From contig NZ_HG992749.1 in assembly GCF_905175385.1 (NCBI RefSeq), positions 1,240,001 to 1,304,000 of the forward strand: DNA of 64,000 bases, given 5' to 3'. The notes under the pieces were generated by a model. It ran no database searches. It worked only from the letters and a program-made list of their open reading frames with translations, and was not told the origin of the DNA. Made by a program: the position numbers and the translations under genes. Within the stretch, counting starts at the first letter, position 1. Every line of letters begins with the position of its first letter. Shown here in pieces: positions 36,354 through 44,468 of this stretch. This DNA is from Vibrio sp. B1FLJ16 (lineage in GTDB: Bacteria; Pseudomonadota; Gammaproteobacteria; Enterobacterales; Vibrionaceae).

Positions 36354-36776
36354 TTATTGTTGTGTCTTTAGTGCTTTATTGAAGTTACGACCTCTGACCT
36401 CGAGCATTTCTAAGGTCGCAGCATCGTATTCAACTTTAAGTACGCTGTTGTCGAACAGGATTTTGAGTTCATAAATCCATTCATTGTCATCTTCTTCCAG
36501 CTCCACTTTAATAATACGCCCATACAGGTCTTTCTCGACAGTGGCATAGAGATCTGAAAACGGTCGGATGTGGCCATTTTGGACTGCGCGGTACACCTTA
36601 TCCTGATCTTCACCAAACTCTATCTGAGTTCCGGGTTTGACGACATCTTGCACCATGGCATGGCCGTCTTGTGACGCGACCATATCAAGCTGCTGCGCGA
36701 ATATTGGTGCTGAAGCCAGCATAGGAATCAGGCCGAAGAGCAATGTAAGATGCTGAGAGCGGGTTGGTTTACTCAT
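36354..36776 (-). CDS. Periplasmic PepSY-domain protein
   Basis: Exported protein of 140 residues with a cleavable signal (MSKPTRSQHLTLLFGLIPMLASAPIFAQ). A PepSY-type domain (about 60-135; YATVEKDLYGRIIKVELEEDDNEWIYELKILF, VEYDAATLEMLEVRG) makes up the rest. PepSY proteins beside two-component systems are thought to adjust sensor activity or bind the signal at the periplasmic face. First gene of the operon; ends 10 bp before the regulator. An in-frame start seven codons earlier (36797) lacks a better ribosome site. Confidence 0.82.
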   Translation of the reverse strand: MSKPTRSQHLTLLFGLIPMLASAPIFAQQLDMVASQDGHAMVQDVVKPGTQIEFGEDQDKVYRAVQNGHIRPFSDLYATVEKDLYGRIIKVELEEDDNEWIYELKILFDNSVLKVEYDAATLEMLEVRGRNFNKALKTQQ

Positions 36777-36848
36777 AACAAAACCTTTGCTGAACAAAAA
36801 CGTCTCTACACACTGTAGTCAGCGAGAGATGAACAGAAAGTGAATCGG

Positions 36849-38600
36849 TTATTTCAGCTCATCATCAAATATTTTATCTCGTAACTTCCAAAAGCGTCCT
36901 GACTTTCTGGCAATCACGAATTGTGGCAAACGAAAGCGGTGTTGATTGGCGACAACGCGAGTCGGTGATGCCTCTTCAAACGGACGATGTTTATCTGCGA
37001 GGTGAGGGCGGACAAACTGATCTCTGAAGTTCTGCTTTTGCTTTTTGGTGTTGAGCGACCAAAACTCATGAACCAAAGCATGGCCTTCACCCTGGTACGG
37101 CTCACCGGAGTAGGAGACCTTGAGCTGAGATTTTCCATCGTTACTTTTAAACACCGAAAGATCCATTTCAGTACATTCGAAGATTAGCGCATCTTTCAGG
37201 TTAAGTGCTTCTTTCAGTTTTTTGTCAGGATCAACTAATGTCGCATCACATTCGTGGCAAATTCGCGCTGCTATGTCGTTATCGGCACCGCAATCACCGC
37301 AATATTTTGCTCTGAACCTGTAACCGCAGTGTTCACGCTCGCCGGTTTCTTCGTCTTCGAAGTAACCCTGGCAACGGCGGCCAAAGTGTTCCAGCAAAAA
37401 GCCATTGCTGTCTAATTTGCCCCAAAAGTTGTTATTGAAACCGCAGGCAGGACAGGGGATGGTAATGATCTCGCTGGTGGAATCTGGCTTAGGATCGCCG
37501 ACTTCAGGCTGGTACAAGTCATAACTGTTCCCAGCGTAATCGAGAACTAGACATTCAGTTTTACCTTCTGACAAGCGTAATCCGCGCCCAACGATCTGCT
37601 GATACAGGCTCACCGATTCTGTCGGTCTTAAAATAGCAATCAGGTCTACGTGCGGCGCATCAAAGCCGGTGGTCAGAACCGATACATTAACCAGATATTT
37701 TATCTCACGGTTTTTAAAGGCCTGGATTATTGCATCCCGTTCCGGTGTCGGAGTATCGCCAATCACTATAGCGGTTTCGCCTTCAGGCAAGAGCCCGTGG
37801 ATCTCCTGAGCGTGACGAACGGTGGCCGCAAAAATCATCACCCCGTGACGTTCGCTAGCGTGCTGGATAATCTGCTCGACGATTTGTGGCGTGGCGCGCT
37901 TGGCCTTGTCGATCACCATGTCCATTTCTGCTTCTTTATAACGACCCGTATTAGCTGGTTTAAGTTGAGAAAAATCGTAAGACAAAACGGGAGCATCCAT
38001 CATGCGCGCTGGAGTCAGAAAATTTTCATCGAGTAAGTAGCGAATTGGCAATTCGAAAATACAGTCGCGGAAAAAGCGAGACTCTTCTGTGCGTACCTGT
38101 CCGCGAGTGTGGTACTGGTAAATCCAGCCCATACCTAATCGGTACGGAGTAGCGGTAAGTCCAAGAACTTTAATACCTGGGTTAAGCTCCCTGAGGTGAG
38201 TGATCACTTTTTGGTAGCTGCTGTCTTTGTCATCAGGTACGCGGTGACACTCATCGATGACCAGCAGGGAGAATTGGTTTTTGAATGAATCCAAATTTCG
38301 GACTACTGACTGAACAGAGGCGAACACGACTTGTTGGTCTGTTTCTTTTCGCCCAAGACCTGCTGAGAAAATGGAGCCTTTTAGATCGTAACCTTCGTAC
38401 TTGGCGTGGTTTTGCTCCACCAGTTCTTTAACGTGAGCCATAACTAGAACTCGCCCCTTAGCCAGACGGGCAAGTTCTGCTATTACCAGACTTTTACCCG
38501 CGCCAGTTGGCAGCACAATCACTGCGGGAGTCGAATGTTTACGAAAGTAATGAATGACTGCTTTAACAGAGTCTGCTTGGTAGGGGCGAAGTGTATACAT
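36849..38600 (-). CDS. radD: DEAD/DEAH helicase-like protein RadD
   Basis: Superfamily 2 ATPase of 583 residues (E. coli RadD/YejH 586), a DNA repair protein linked to double-strand break repair and RecA. Helicase motif I LPTGAGKS (30-37), motif II DECH (about 134), motif III TATPYR and motif VI QIVGRGLR are present. A zinc-finger-like cluster (CPACGFNN, then CGDCGADND, then CHECDATL) lies at about 365-445. Located between the regulator operon and rsuA; in E. coli radD is likewise beside rplY and rsuA. Confidence 0.95.
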   Translation of the reverse strand: MYTLRPYQADSVKAVIHYFRKHSTPAVIVLPTGAGKSLVIAELARLAKGRVLVMAHVKELVEQNHAKYEGYDLKGSIFSAGLGRKETDQQVVFASVQSVVRNLDSFKNQFSLLVIDECHRVPDDKDSSYQKVITHLRELNPGIKVLGLTATPYRLGMGWIYQYHTRGQVRTEESRFFRDCIFELPIRYLLDENFLTPARMMDAPVLSYDFSQLKPANTGRYKEAEMDMVIDKAKRATPQIVEQIIQHASERHGVMIFAATVRHAQEIHGLLPEGETAIVIGDTPTPERDAIIQAFKNREIKYLVNVSVLTTGFDAPHVDLIAILRPTESVSLYQQIVGRGLRLSEGKTECLVLDYAGNSYDLYQPEVGDPKPDSTSEIITIPCPACGFNNNFWGKLDSNGFLLEHFGRRCQGYFEDEETGEREHCGYRFRAKYCGDCGADNDIAARICHECDATLVDPDKKLKEALNLKDALIFECTEMDLSVFKSNDGKSQLKVSYSGEPYQGEGHALVHEFWSLNTKKQKQNFRDQFVRPHLADKHRPFEEASPTRVVANQHRFRLPQFVIARKSGRFWKLRDKIFDDELK

Positions 38601-38656
38601 GAAAAAATGTGAAATTGCTCAACTATTCCGGATAGGAAGGCTATAATACCTGACTT

Positions 38657-38739
38657 TTATACCCAAGTGACCTTTAAGCGCAAGATTCAGGTTGTGTACT
38701 CGTCTTTCAAGCCGAGAGTGAGAGGTTGCTTGGGTATAA
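38657..38739. repeat. Imperfect 83-bp palindromic repeat in the radD-rsuA promoter region
   Basis: Outer arms TTATACCCAAG (38657-38667) and CTTGGGTATAA (38729-38739) are perfect complements; the inner sequence pairs only in part (GACCT/AGGTTG). TATACCCAAG-type palindromes recur between genes in Vibrio; half copies are at 29859 and near 50255. It lies between two divergent genes and its right arm is 16 bp from the rsuA start. Confidence 0.65.
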
Positions 38740-38754
38740 TTCAATGAGGTATTC

Positions 38755-39456
38755 ATGCGTTTAGATAAATATTTGTGTGATGCTCTGGGTGCGACTCGCA
38801 AGCAGGCAACTAAGATCATCAAAAGTGGCGAAGTAACAGTAAATGGTGAAATTCAAAAAAGTGGTGCATTCAAGGTATTAGAAGGTGCCGAAGTTATGTG
38901 GGAAGACCGTGTCGTTGGTGCGCCGGGCCCTCGCTATATTATGTTGTTCAAGCCTGCTGATTTCGTTTGTTCGCACGAAGACAGTTACAATCAAACCGCA
39001 TTTGTACTGCTCGATGAGCCGAAAGTCGAGAACCTTCACTTTGCTGGCCGACTAGACGTGGACACTACAGGTTTAGTGTTAATTACTGATGATGGTAAGT
39101 GGTCTCACCGCATTACTTCTCCAAAGCACAAATGCGAGAAAACCTACCGCGTTTGGCTGGCAGATGCGATTCAGCCTGATTACGCAGAAAAGCTGGCTCA
39201 AGGGATCATGCTTCGCAATGAGCAGGAAGCGACATTGCCTGCGCATTTAGAAGTAGTTAACGAAGCGGAAAATGAACTGTTGCTGACCATCGTTGAAGGT
39301 AAGTATCACCAGGTAAAACGTATGTTTGCGGCTTTGGGTAATAAGGTCGAGTATCTGCACCGTGAGCGTATTGGTGCTATCGAACTCGATGAAGCTCTGG
39401 AACCTGGCGATTACCGTTATTTGACTCAAGAAGAAATTGATTCTGTTTGGGGTTAG
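38755..39456 (+). CDS. rsuA: 16S rRNA pseudouridine(516) synthase
   Basis: Makes pseudouridine at position 516 of 16S rRNA. 233 residues (E. coli 231). An S4 RNA-binding domain (1-58) is followed by the RsuA catalytic domain with GRLDVDTTGLVL, catalytic aspartate D101, and the KCEKTYRV and EGKYHQVKRMFAALGNKV blocks. Followed by bcr 36 bp downstream, as in E. coli, which suggests an operon. Confidence 0.96.
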   Translation: MRLDKYLCDALGATRKQATKIIKSGEVTVNGEIQKSGAFKVLEGAEVMWEDRVVGAPGPRYIMLFKPADFVCSHEDSYNQTAFVLLDEPKVENLHFAGRLDVDTTGLVLITDDGKWSHRITSPKHKCEKTYRVWLADAIQPDYAEKLAQGIMLRNEQEATLPAHLEVVNEAENELLLTIVEGKYHQVKRMFAALGNKVEYLHRERIGAIELDEALEPGDYRYLTQEEIDSVWG

Positions 39457-39491
39457 TACAACACACTAGTCCTACAACTTAAGGTAAAAGA

Positions 39492-40694
39492 ATGACCGAA
39501 AAAGTTCAAAGTGCGCCGCAATCCCAACTCTCCTTCCTACTTTTCATAGTACTTGGGGCGATTGGTGCACTAACACCGCTTGCTATTGATATGTACCTGC
39601 CGGCTATGCCTGCGATCGCGAAAGATCTTGGTGTATCTCCGGGAGCAGTGCAGATTACGTTAACAGCATACACAGCGGGCTTTGCTATCGGACAGTTGCT
39701 CCACGGGCCGCTTTCTGACAGTTTTGGACGCAGACCTGTACTGATTCTTGGGGTGTTTTTCTTCGGTGTCGCAGCTGTTGTAAGTGCAACCACAAATGGT
39801 ATTGACGCGCTGACTTATGTCCGGACTGCGCAAGGTTTTGCCGGTGCTGCGGCAGCGGTAATTATCCAGGCTGTCGTTCGCGACATGTTTGAACGTGAAG
39901 ATTTTGCCCGCACTATGTCGTTTGTGACTCTGGTAATCACAATTGCACCTTTAGTTGCTCCAATGATTGGTGGTCATTTAGCGATTTGGTTTGGATGGCG
40001 CTCGATTTTCTGGGTGCTAGCTATATTTGCGATTGTCGTGATTTTGCTCGTTTTCTGGAAAATTCCAGAAACGTTAAAACCAGAAAATCGTCAACCACTG
40101 CGTTTCCGTACCACAATTAAAAATTACGCACGTTTATGTTCCAGCTCAGAAGCGTTAGGTCTGATGCTATCCGGTGCATTTTCGTTTTCCGGGATGTTCG
40201 CTTTCCTTACCGCAGGTTCATTTGTATATATTGATATATACGGTGTCCGACCTGATTACTTTGGTTACCTGTTTGGATTGAACATCGTTGCGATGATTAT
40301 CATGACCAGCATCAACGGCCGCTTGGTTAAAAAGGTTGGGTCACATGCCATGCTTCGTTTTGGCTTGTCTGTTCAGCTTTTGGCGGGAATCGGCTTACTG
40401 GTTGGTTGGTTAATGGGCGCAGGTTTATGGGGTATGGTACCTTTTGTAGTGCTCTTTATTGGTACGTTGTCGACCATTGGCAGTAATTCGATGGCACTAC
40501 TTTTGAGTGGTTACCCTTCAATGGCAGGCACGGCGTCATCTTTGGCGGGCACATTAAGATTTGGCACCGGTTCTCTGATTGGTGTTCTTGTGGCCGCTTT
40601 ACCCGGTGATGTCGCATGGCCAATGGTCATCGTAATGTTTGCTTGTTCTGTGCTTTCAGCACTGTTTTATTGGACTTTAGGAAGAAAGGCGTAA
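39492..40694 (+). CDS. bcr: Bcr/CflA family multidrug efflux MFS transporter
   Basis: Proton-driven drug exporter with twelve helices over 400 residues. The motif-A loop between TM2 and TM3 reads GPLSDSFGRRPVLILG (about 77-92), and the DHA1 motif LTPLAIDMYLPAMPAIAKDLG is in TM1. Named Bcr for its family and its place after rsuA, as in E. coli. The range of exported compounds cannot be told from the sequence. Its stop codon shares one base with the next start (TAATG). Confidence 0.9.
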   Translation: MTEKVQSAPQSQLSFLLFIVLGAIGALTPLAIDMYLPAMPAIAKDLGVSPGAVQITLTAYTAGFAIGQLLHGPLSDSFGRRPVLILGVFFFGVAAVVSATTNGIDALTYVRTAQGFAGAAAAVIIQAVVRDMFEREDFARTMSFVTLVITIAPLVAPMIGGHLAIWFGWRSIFWVLAIFAIVVILLVFWKIPETLKPENRQPLRFRTTIKNYARLCSSSEALGLMLSGAFSFSGMFAFLTAGSFVYIDIYGVRPDYFGYLFGLNIVAMIIMTSINGRLVKKVGSHAMLRFGLSVQLLAGIGLLVGWLMGAGLWGMVPFVVLFIGTLSTIGSNSMALLLSGYPSMAGTASSLAGTLRFGTGSLIGVLVAALPGDVAWPMVIVMFACSVLSALFYWTLGRKA

Positions 40695-41353
40695 TGTCGG
40701 ACTACACCAAAGAAATTCAAAATCTGGTTAACTCTGCACTGGCAGATTTAGACCAAGAGCACCGCTCTGGAAAGTTGGCTAATGCCCCTGTTGCGAACAA
40801 CCACTATCTGGTACGTTGGGTCACTAAGGCTCTGAAATCTCAGAGCTTTGGTAAAGCAGTTAGCAATGACCTGACTCGTTGGCAAAAAGCAGGGCGCTCA
40901 AAAGGTAATGATGCTGGGCTGTTGTTTATATTTAAACGTATTTCTGGTTTCTACGCTCAGTTCTTCCCTGAGGGTGAAGACGTCAAAGTGATTAAAGACT
41001 CTGATGTTGAGGCTTTTCTGGATGTGATGGAGCAGGCTAATTGGGAAGTCTCTACCTCTGAGCCGCTGGTGGGCTTCGGTAAAGTGCAAATTTTTACTGA
41101 AGGTCAGAATTCACTGGCATTATGTGCTGACCAGTGTGAAAGCTGCTTTGATGGCGAGCTGCTTGTCAAACCAATGAGCTGGTTTGTTCGTGGCAACCAT
41201 GCTGAGTTTGTTGAAAAAGCTGCGCAAGCTGGTTTTATGGTTCACAAGGTAACGGATTATAAATCGATGGTGAAATATCACGGTGAATACCTAATATTCC
41301 CTGCTAACCAAGGCGATCAGTTAGCTGAAATTCCATTGAGCTTTCAAGCTTAG
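40694..41353 (+). CDS. DUF2913 family protein
   Basis: Soluble protein of 219 residues of a family known mainly from Vibrio and relatives. No enzymatic motif is visible. A pair of cysteines lies at LCADQCESC (about 147-155). The start at 40694 overlaps the bcr stop codon by one base, so its translation is coupled to bcr; the frame also extends back to 40616 inside bcr, but without reason to start there. Function unknown. Confidence 0.85.
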   Translation: MSDYTKEIQNLVNSALADLDQEHRSGKLANAPVANNHYLVRWVTKALKSQSFGKAVSNDLTRWQKAGRSKGNDAGLLFIFKRISGFYAQFFPEGEDVKVIKDSDVEAFLDVMEQANWEVSTSEPLVGFGKVQIFTEGQNSLALCADQCESCFDGELLVKPMSWFVRGNHAEFVEKAAQAGFMVHKVTDYKSMVKYHGEYLIFPANQGDQLAEIPLSFQA

Positions 41354-41378
41354 TTGAGAGACAAGACAGCGAAAATAA

Positions 41379-41409
41379 AAAAGCCTCAGACTGACAATCT
41401 GAGGCTTTT
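41379..41409. terminator. Bidirectional terminator between DUF2913 gene and mtrB
   Basis: Perfect 12-bp stem AAAAGCCTCAGA/TCTGAGGCTTTT, seven-base loop, serving two convergent operons. Confidence 0.88.
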
Positions 41410-41435
41410 AGCTTTTAACTGGTGGACTCACAGCG

Positions 41436-43412
41436 TCAGAAACGGAATTTCCAGTAAACGCCGCCGTAAACACCACTATAGTCTTGCAGAACATCACCCA
41501 TATTGCTCACTTCGTTGTTGAACAGGTAATCATCTTCAGAGTAATCTTCATAACGAATGTTGAGCTGAACGTTTTGGTTTTCTGAGATGGCGTAATCTGC
41601 AATAGCTTCAATACGTGAGGACTTGTACTCATTGTCCGGGTACTGATAACCGCTAGAGGTAGTCGACGATTTACTGTCAGCCTGACTATAGCTGTAGTCG
41701 ATGGAGACAGTTAACTTATCCTCGAGAAGCCCTTCTTTGCTTACTCCAAATCCAACGGTGGTGATGTCGTCTTTAAGCTCCGTTTTGTAGCGATTCCATC
41801 CAACTACGTCAAAATTCGCTTGTAGCTGCTCTGATCGAATCACTTGCTGATTAAGGAATACGTGACCATTGAGTCCTTCGGCTAGGTTAAAGTTGACGCT
41901 AACATCATAGCCGTAGTCTTCGCCTTCACTGAGACCGATGTCTGGTTTCGCATAATCATCATAGCCATACCAAACTTCTGCGAGGACCTGAACACTTTCT
42001 GATACGTCGTAACTACCATCTCCCCGTAGTTCAAAGCGGTTTTTATCGGCTAGGTAAAACTGTCGTAAGTTTGGTGAGTCGCTGCTCGAGTTTTGCCACG
42101 AGGAGCCGTCTCGGGATGTGTAGGATAGCTTACCACCGAGTTGCCACGGTGCATCTGGACGATACTGAGTGCCTACATACACGTTATGTTCATCGGTACG
42201 CTTGCGATCAGCATAATCCCGCTTGTCTTGGGTATAGTCATACCCAGCATTCACTCTGATATCTCGGTTGACACGATGCGTCACTGCCGCTTCTAATTTG
42301 GTTTTGGTGCGGTCATAGCTCTCACGGGTCGCACCGACGACGTCATGTCTTTCTGATTTGTCGTCTTTGTCCAGGTAGTCGGCAGAGACTTTCAGTGAAG
42401 TGTTGCGCGAGATCTTATTATGGTAGTCAGCACTAATTTGCCATGTATTTGTCTCTCCGTGAAACGTGTCAGAGTTAGCCGGGGAAGAAGGGTATGGCAG
42501 CAAGCCACTTTCAGAAACCGCTTGTGACCATAAAATTCGTCCGTTGAAGGTATGCTGATCCCAGCGGTAGTTACCTGTCACAGCAAGCTGATGGAAGTCA
42601 TTATCCGGTTCGTTAGAAATCTGATTCTCATAGGGATTGGTGTACCCACCGTAGTACAGTGCAGACATATCATTGCGGAAGAAAGAACCTCGATAGGCTA
42701 CGTCTACTAACCAGAGATCTTCCATATAGCTCAGACCTACTTCGGTATTCAGCGTTTCGTGGTCAATGTTTTTGGGGATAAAGCCGGGGCCGCTGCCATA
42801 GCCTGGTATTGTTGTCGAGTAGAGGGAAGTAGTGCCTTCTTTGTGTTCATGTTTCATTGACGCGTATGGCTTCCAGGGCGTTTGGGGGGTGTACTTGAGT
42901 TCTAATTTAAAGGTCTCCCGCGTCACCTCATGGTCATATTTACCTAAATCACCACTGGTTAAAGTATTACGGCTGCCGTGATAGGCACTCAATGATGAAC
43001 GGTTCCAGTAATACGGGGTTTCACTGTAACTTCCGAGGAAACGCAAACCGTCATATTGACCTACTTCCCACTGAACTAAGAATCGTTGTAACCCGAGATC
43101 CTCCACCAGTATGCGATTGTAAAAGCCTTCATCTTCGTAACGTTCCAGATCCGCGCTCAGGCTAGCATTGAGGTGTTCTGTTTTCGCGTCATAAACCGGT
43201 GGGTTCCAGTTATAAAAGCGAGTAGAATCGTCGTTGTTGAGAAAACCGACACCAAAGCCAAATTCACTGCTCCAAGAACCATCACTACTACAGGCAGTAC
43301 AATTCCAGCGACTGGTATTTGCCTCTTTGGCGTTCTGCAGTGAGTAATCGTCTGCGTAAGCTGCTAGTGAAAAAGCAAGGGAAATAGCAATGCTAATCTT
43401 TGAAAGTTTCAT
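41436..43412 (-). CDS. mtrB: MtrB/PioB family outer-membrane beta-barrel of the electron conduit
   Basis: Outer-membrane barrel of 658 residues that sheathes the decaheme MtrA and lets it touch surface MtrC. Signal peptide MKLSKISIAISLAFSLAAYA. The mature N-terminus carries the CxxC (C37-T-A-C40) that is seen in Shewanella MtrB. The rest shows many alternating aromatic/polar beta strands and ends with a C-terminal Phe after WKF, as outer-membrane proteins do. Third gene of mtrC-mtrA-mtrB, 10 bp after mtrA. Confidence 0.92.
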   Translation of the reverse strand: MKLSKISIAISLAFSLAAYADDYSLQNAKEANTSRWNCTACSSDGSWSSEFGFGVGFLNNDDSTRFYNWNPPVYDAKTEHLNASLSADLERYEDEGFYNRILVEDLGLQRFLVQWEVGQYDGLRFLGSYSETPYYWNRSSLSAYHGSRNTLTSGDLGKYDHEVTRETFKLELKYTPQTPWKPYASMKHEHKEGTTSLYSTTIPGYGSGPGFIPKNIDHETLNTEVGLSYMEDLWLVDVAYRGSFFRNDMSALYYGGYTNPYENQISNEPDNDFHQLAVTGNYRWDQHTFNGRILWSQAVSESGLLPYPSSPANSDTFHGETNTWQISADYHNKISRNTSLKVSADYLDKDDKSERHDVVGATRESYDRTKTKLEAAVTHRVNRDIRVNAGYDYTQDKRDYADRKRTDEHNVYVGTQYRPDAPWQLGGKLSYTSRDGSSWQNSSSDSPNLRQFYLADKNRFELRGDGSYDVSESVQVLAEVWYGYDDYAKPDIGLSEGEDYGYDVSVNFNLAEGLNGHVFLNQQVIRSEQLQANFDVVGWNRYKTELKDDITTVGFGVSKEGLLEDKLTVSIDYSYSQADSKSSTTSSGYQYPDNEYKSSRIEAIADYAISENQNVQLNIRYEDYSEDDYLFNNEVSNMGDVLQDYSGVYGGVYWKFRF

Positions 43413-43422
43413 GCTACCCTCC

Positions 43423-44415
43423 TTAATATCTTAATGCCTGACCACGTGGGTGATTAGAACCATGAATCTGAGTGTGGCAGTTCATACAACTTCCACCACG
43501 AACCTTCATATCGTTTTCAGGGATTTCAATGTTAGCATGAGGAACACGGTGACACTCCTGGCACAGCATTGGTAAGCGTTTGTTAAGCATGGCTTTGTTA
43601 ACCGAGCCGTGAGGCGAGTGACAGGCTGTACAGTCTTCCGTTACAGGCTCATGTTCCCATAGATTCGGGCCGCGTTTTTCCGCATGGCACTCGAAACAAG
43701 TGTCGTTAATTGAAGACCAATGGAGACTCGACTCGTTTACGGTTTGGTGCGGGTTATGACAGTTCGAACAGGTCATCACACCGTTAAGTACCGGATGGCT
43801 GCTGCGTTTATGAATGTCAGATTTCGCTTTGATGTGGCAATCCGTACATTTATCGGCTTGCAGCTCGGCCACCATCATAGGGTCATCTTTTTGGTGAAGT
43901 TGATGACAGCTTGAACAGGAGAGACCTTCAAAAGCATGCTCACTGCTGTGCCACGTAGAACGCTCTGCATCCTGGTGACAAGACAAACATACGCTGTTCT
44001 GCTTCTCTACCGGAACAGGTGAGCTAGGACCAAAGGTAATCATCGGTTCACGCATCTGCCCCTTGCGAGGGTTACGTTCATGGTTGTTTGCCGGACCGTG
44101 GCAAGCCTCACACTGTTTGTCACTCATTGGTCCATGAATATTGGCAGACTTACCATGGATATTGTCAAAAATACCCGTTGCAGGTTTGTCTGACGTATCA
44201 TCATGGCATCGGAGACAGCCATCCGGACCACGACGCGAATATTTCCCTTCAGAAAACTTCGTATCCAGAATCGTTTCTATTTCTTCTCTGGTTAACGTCG
44301 CTGTTTCAGGCTCAGCTTCGGCCTCGGCCTCGGCTACGTCTTCGGAATTTACCGTAAAAATAACCCCAAACCCGATAAGTAAAACCACCAACCACCGCTG
44401 AATAATTGCTTTCAT
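43423..44415 (-). CDS. mtrA: Periplasmic decaheme c-type cytochrome (MtrA/DmsE family)
   Basis: Ten CxxCH heme motifs in 330 residues (CLRCH, CEACH, CLSCH, CSSCH, CTDCH, CSNCH, CFECH, CTACH, CQECH, CMNCH), the MtrA/DmsE number and length. Sec signal at the N-terminus (about 1-24). It forms the wire inside MtrB. After the signal there is an odd acidic stretch of Ala-Glu repeats (about 27-40) encoded by GCCGAG-type hexamer repeats, probably a disordered tether that can vary in length. The frame is intact, unlike mtrC just upstream. Confidence 0.94.
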   Translation of the reverse strand: MKAIIQRWLVVLLIGFGVIFTVNSEDVAEAEAEAEPETATLTREEIETILDTKFSEGKYSRRGPDGCLRCHDDTSDKPATGIFDNIHGKSANIHGPMSDKQCEACHGPANNHERNPRKGQMREPMITFGPSSPVPVEKQNSVCLSCHQDAERSTWHSSEHAFEGLSCSSCHQLHQKDDPMMVAELQADKCTDCHIKAKSDIHKRSSHPVLNGVMTCSNCHNPHQTVNESSLHWSSINDTCFECHAEKRGPNLWEHEPVTEDCTACHSPHGSVNKAMLNKRLPMLCQECHRVPHANIEIPENDMKVRGGSCMNCHTQIHGSNHPRGQALRY

Positions 44416-44468
44416 AACAATTCCTTATTTCATCCTCAATCGTCAATAACTTTTGATCAATGACGTTT

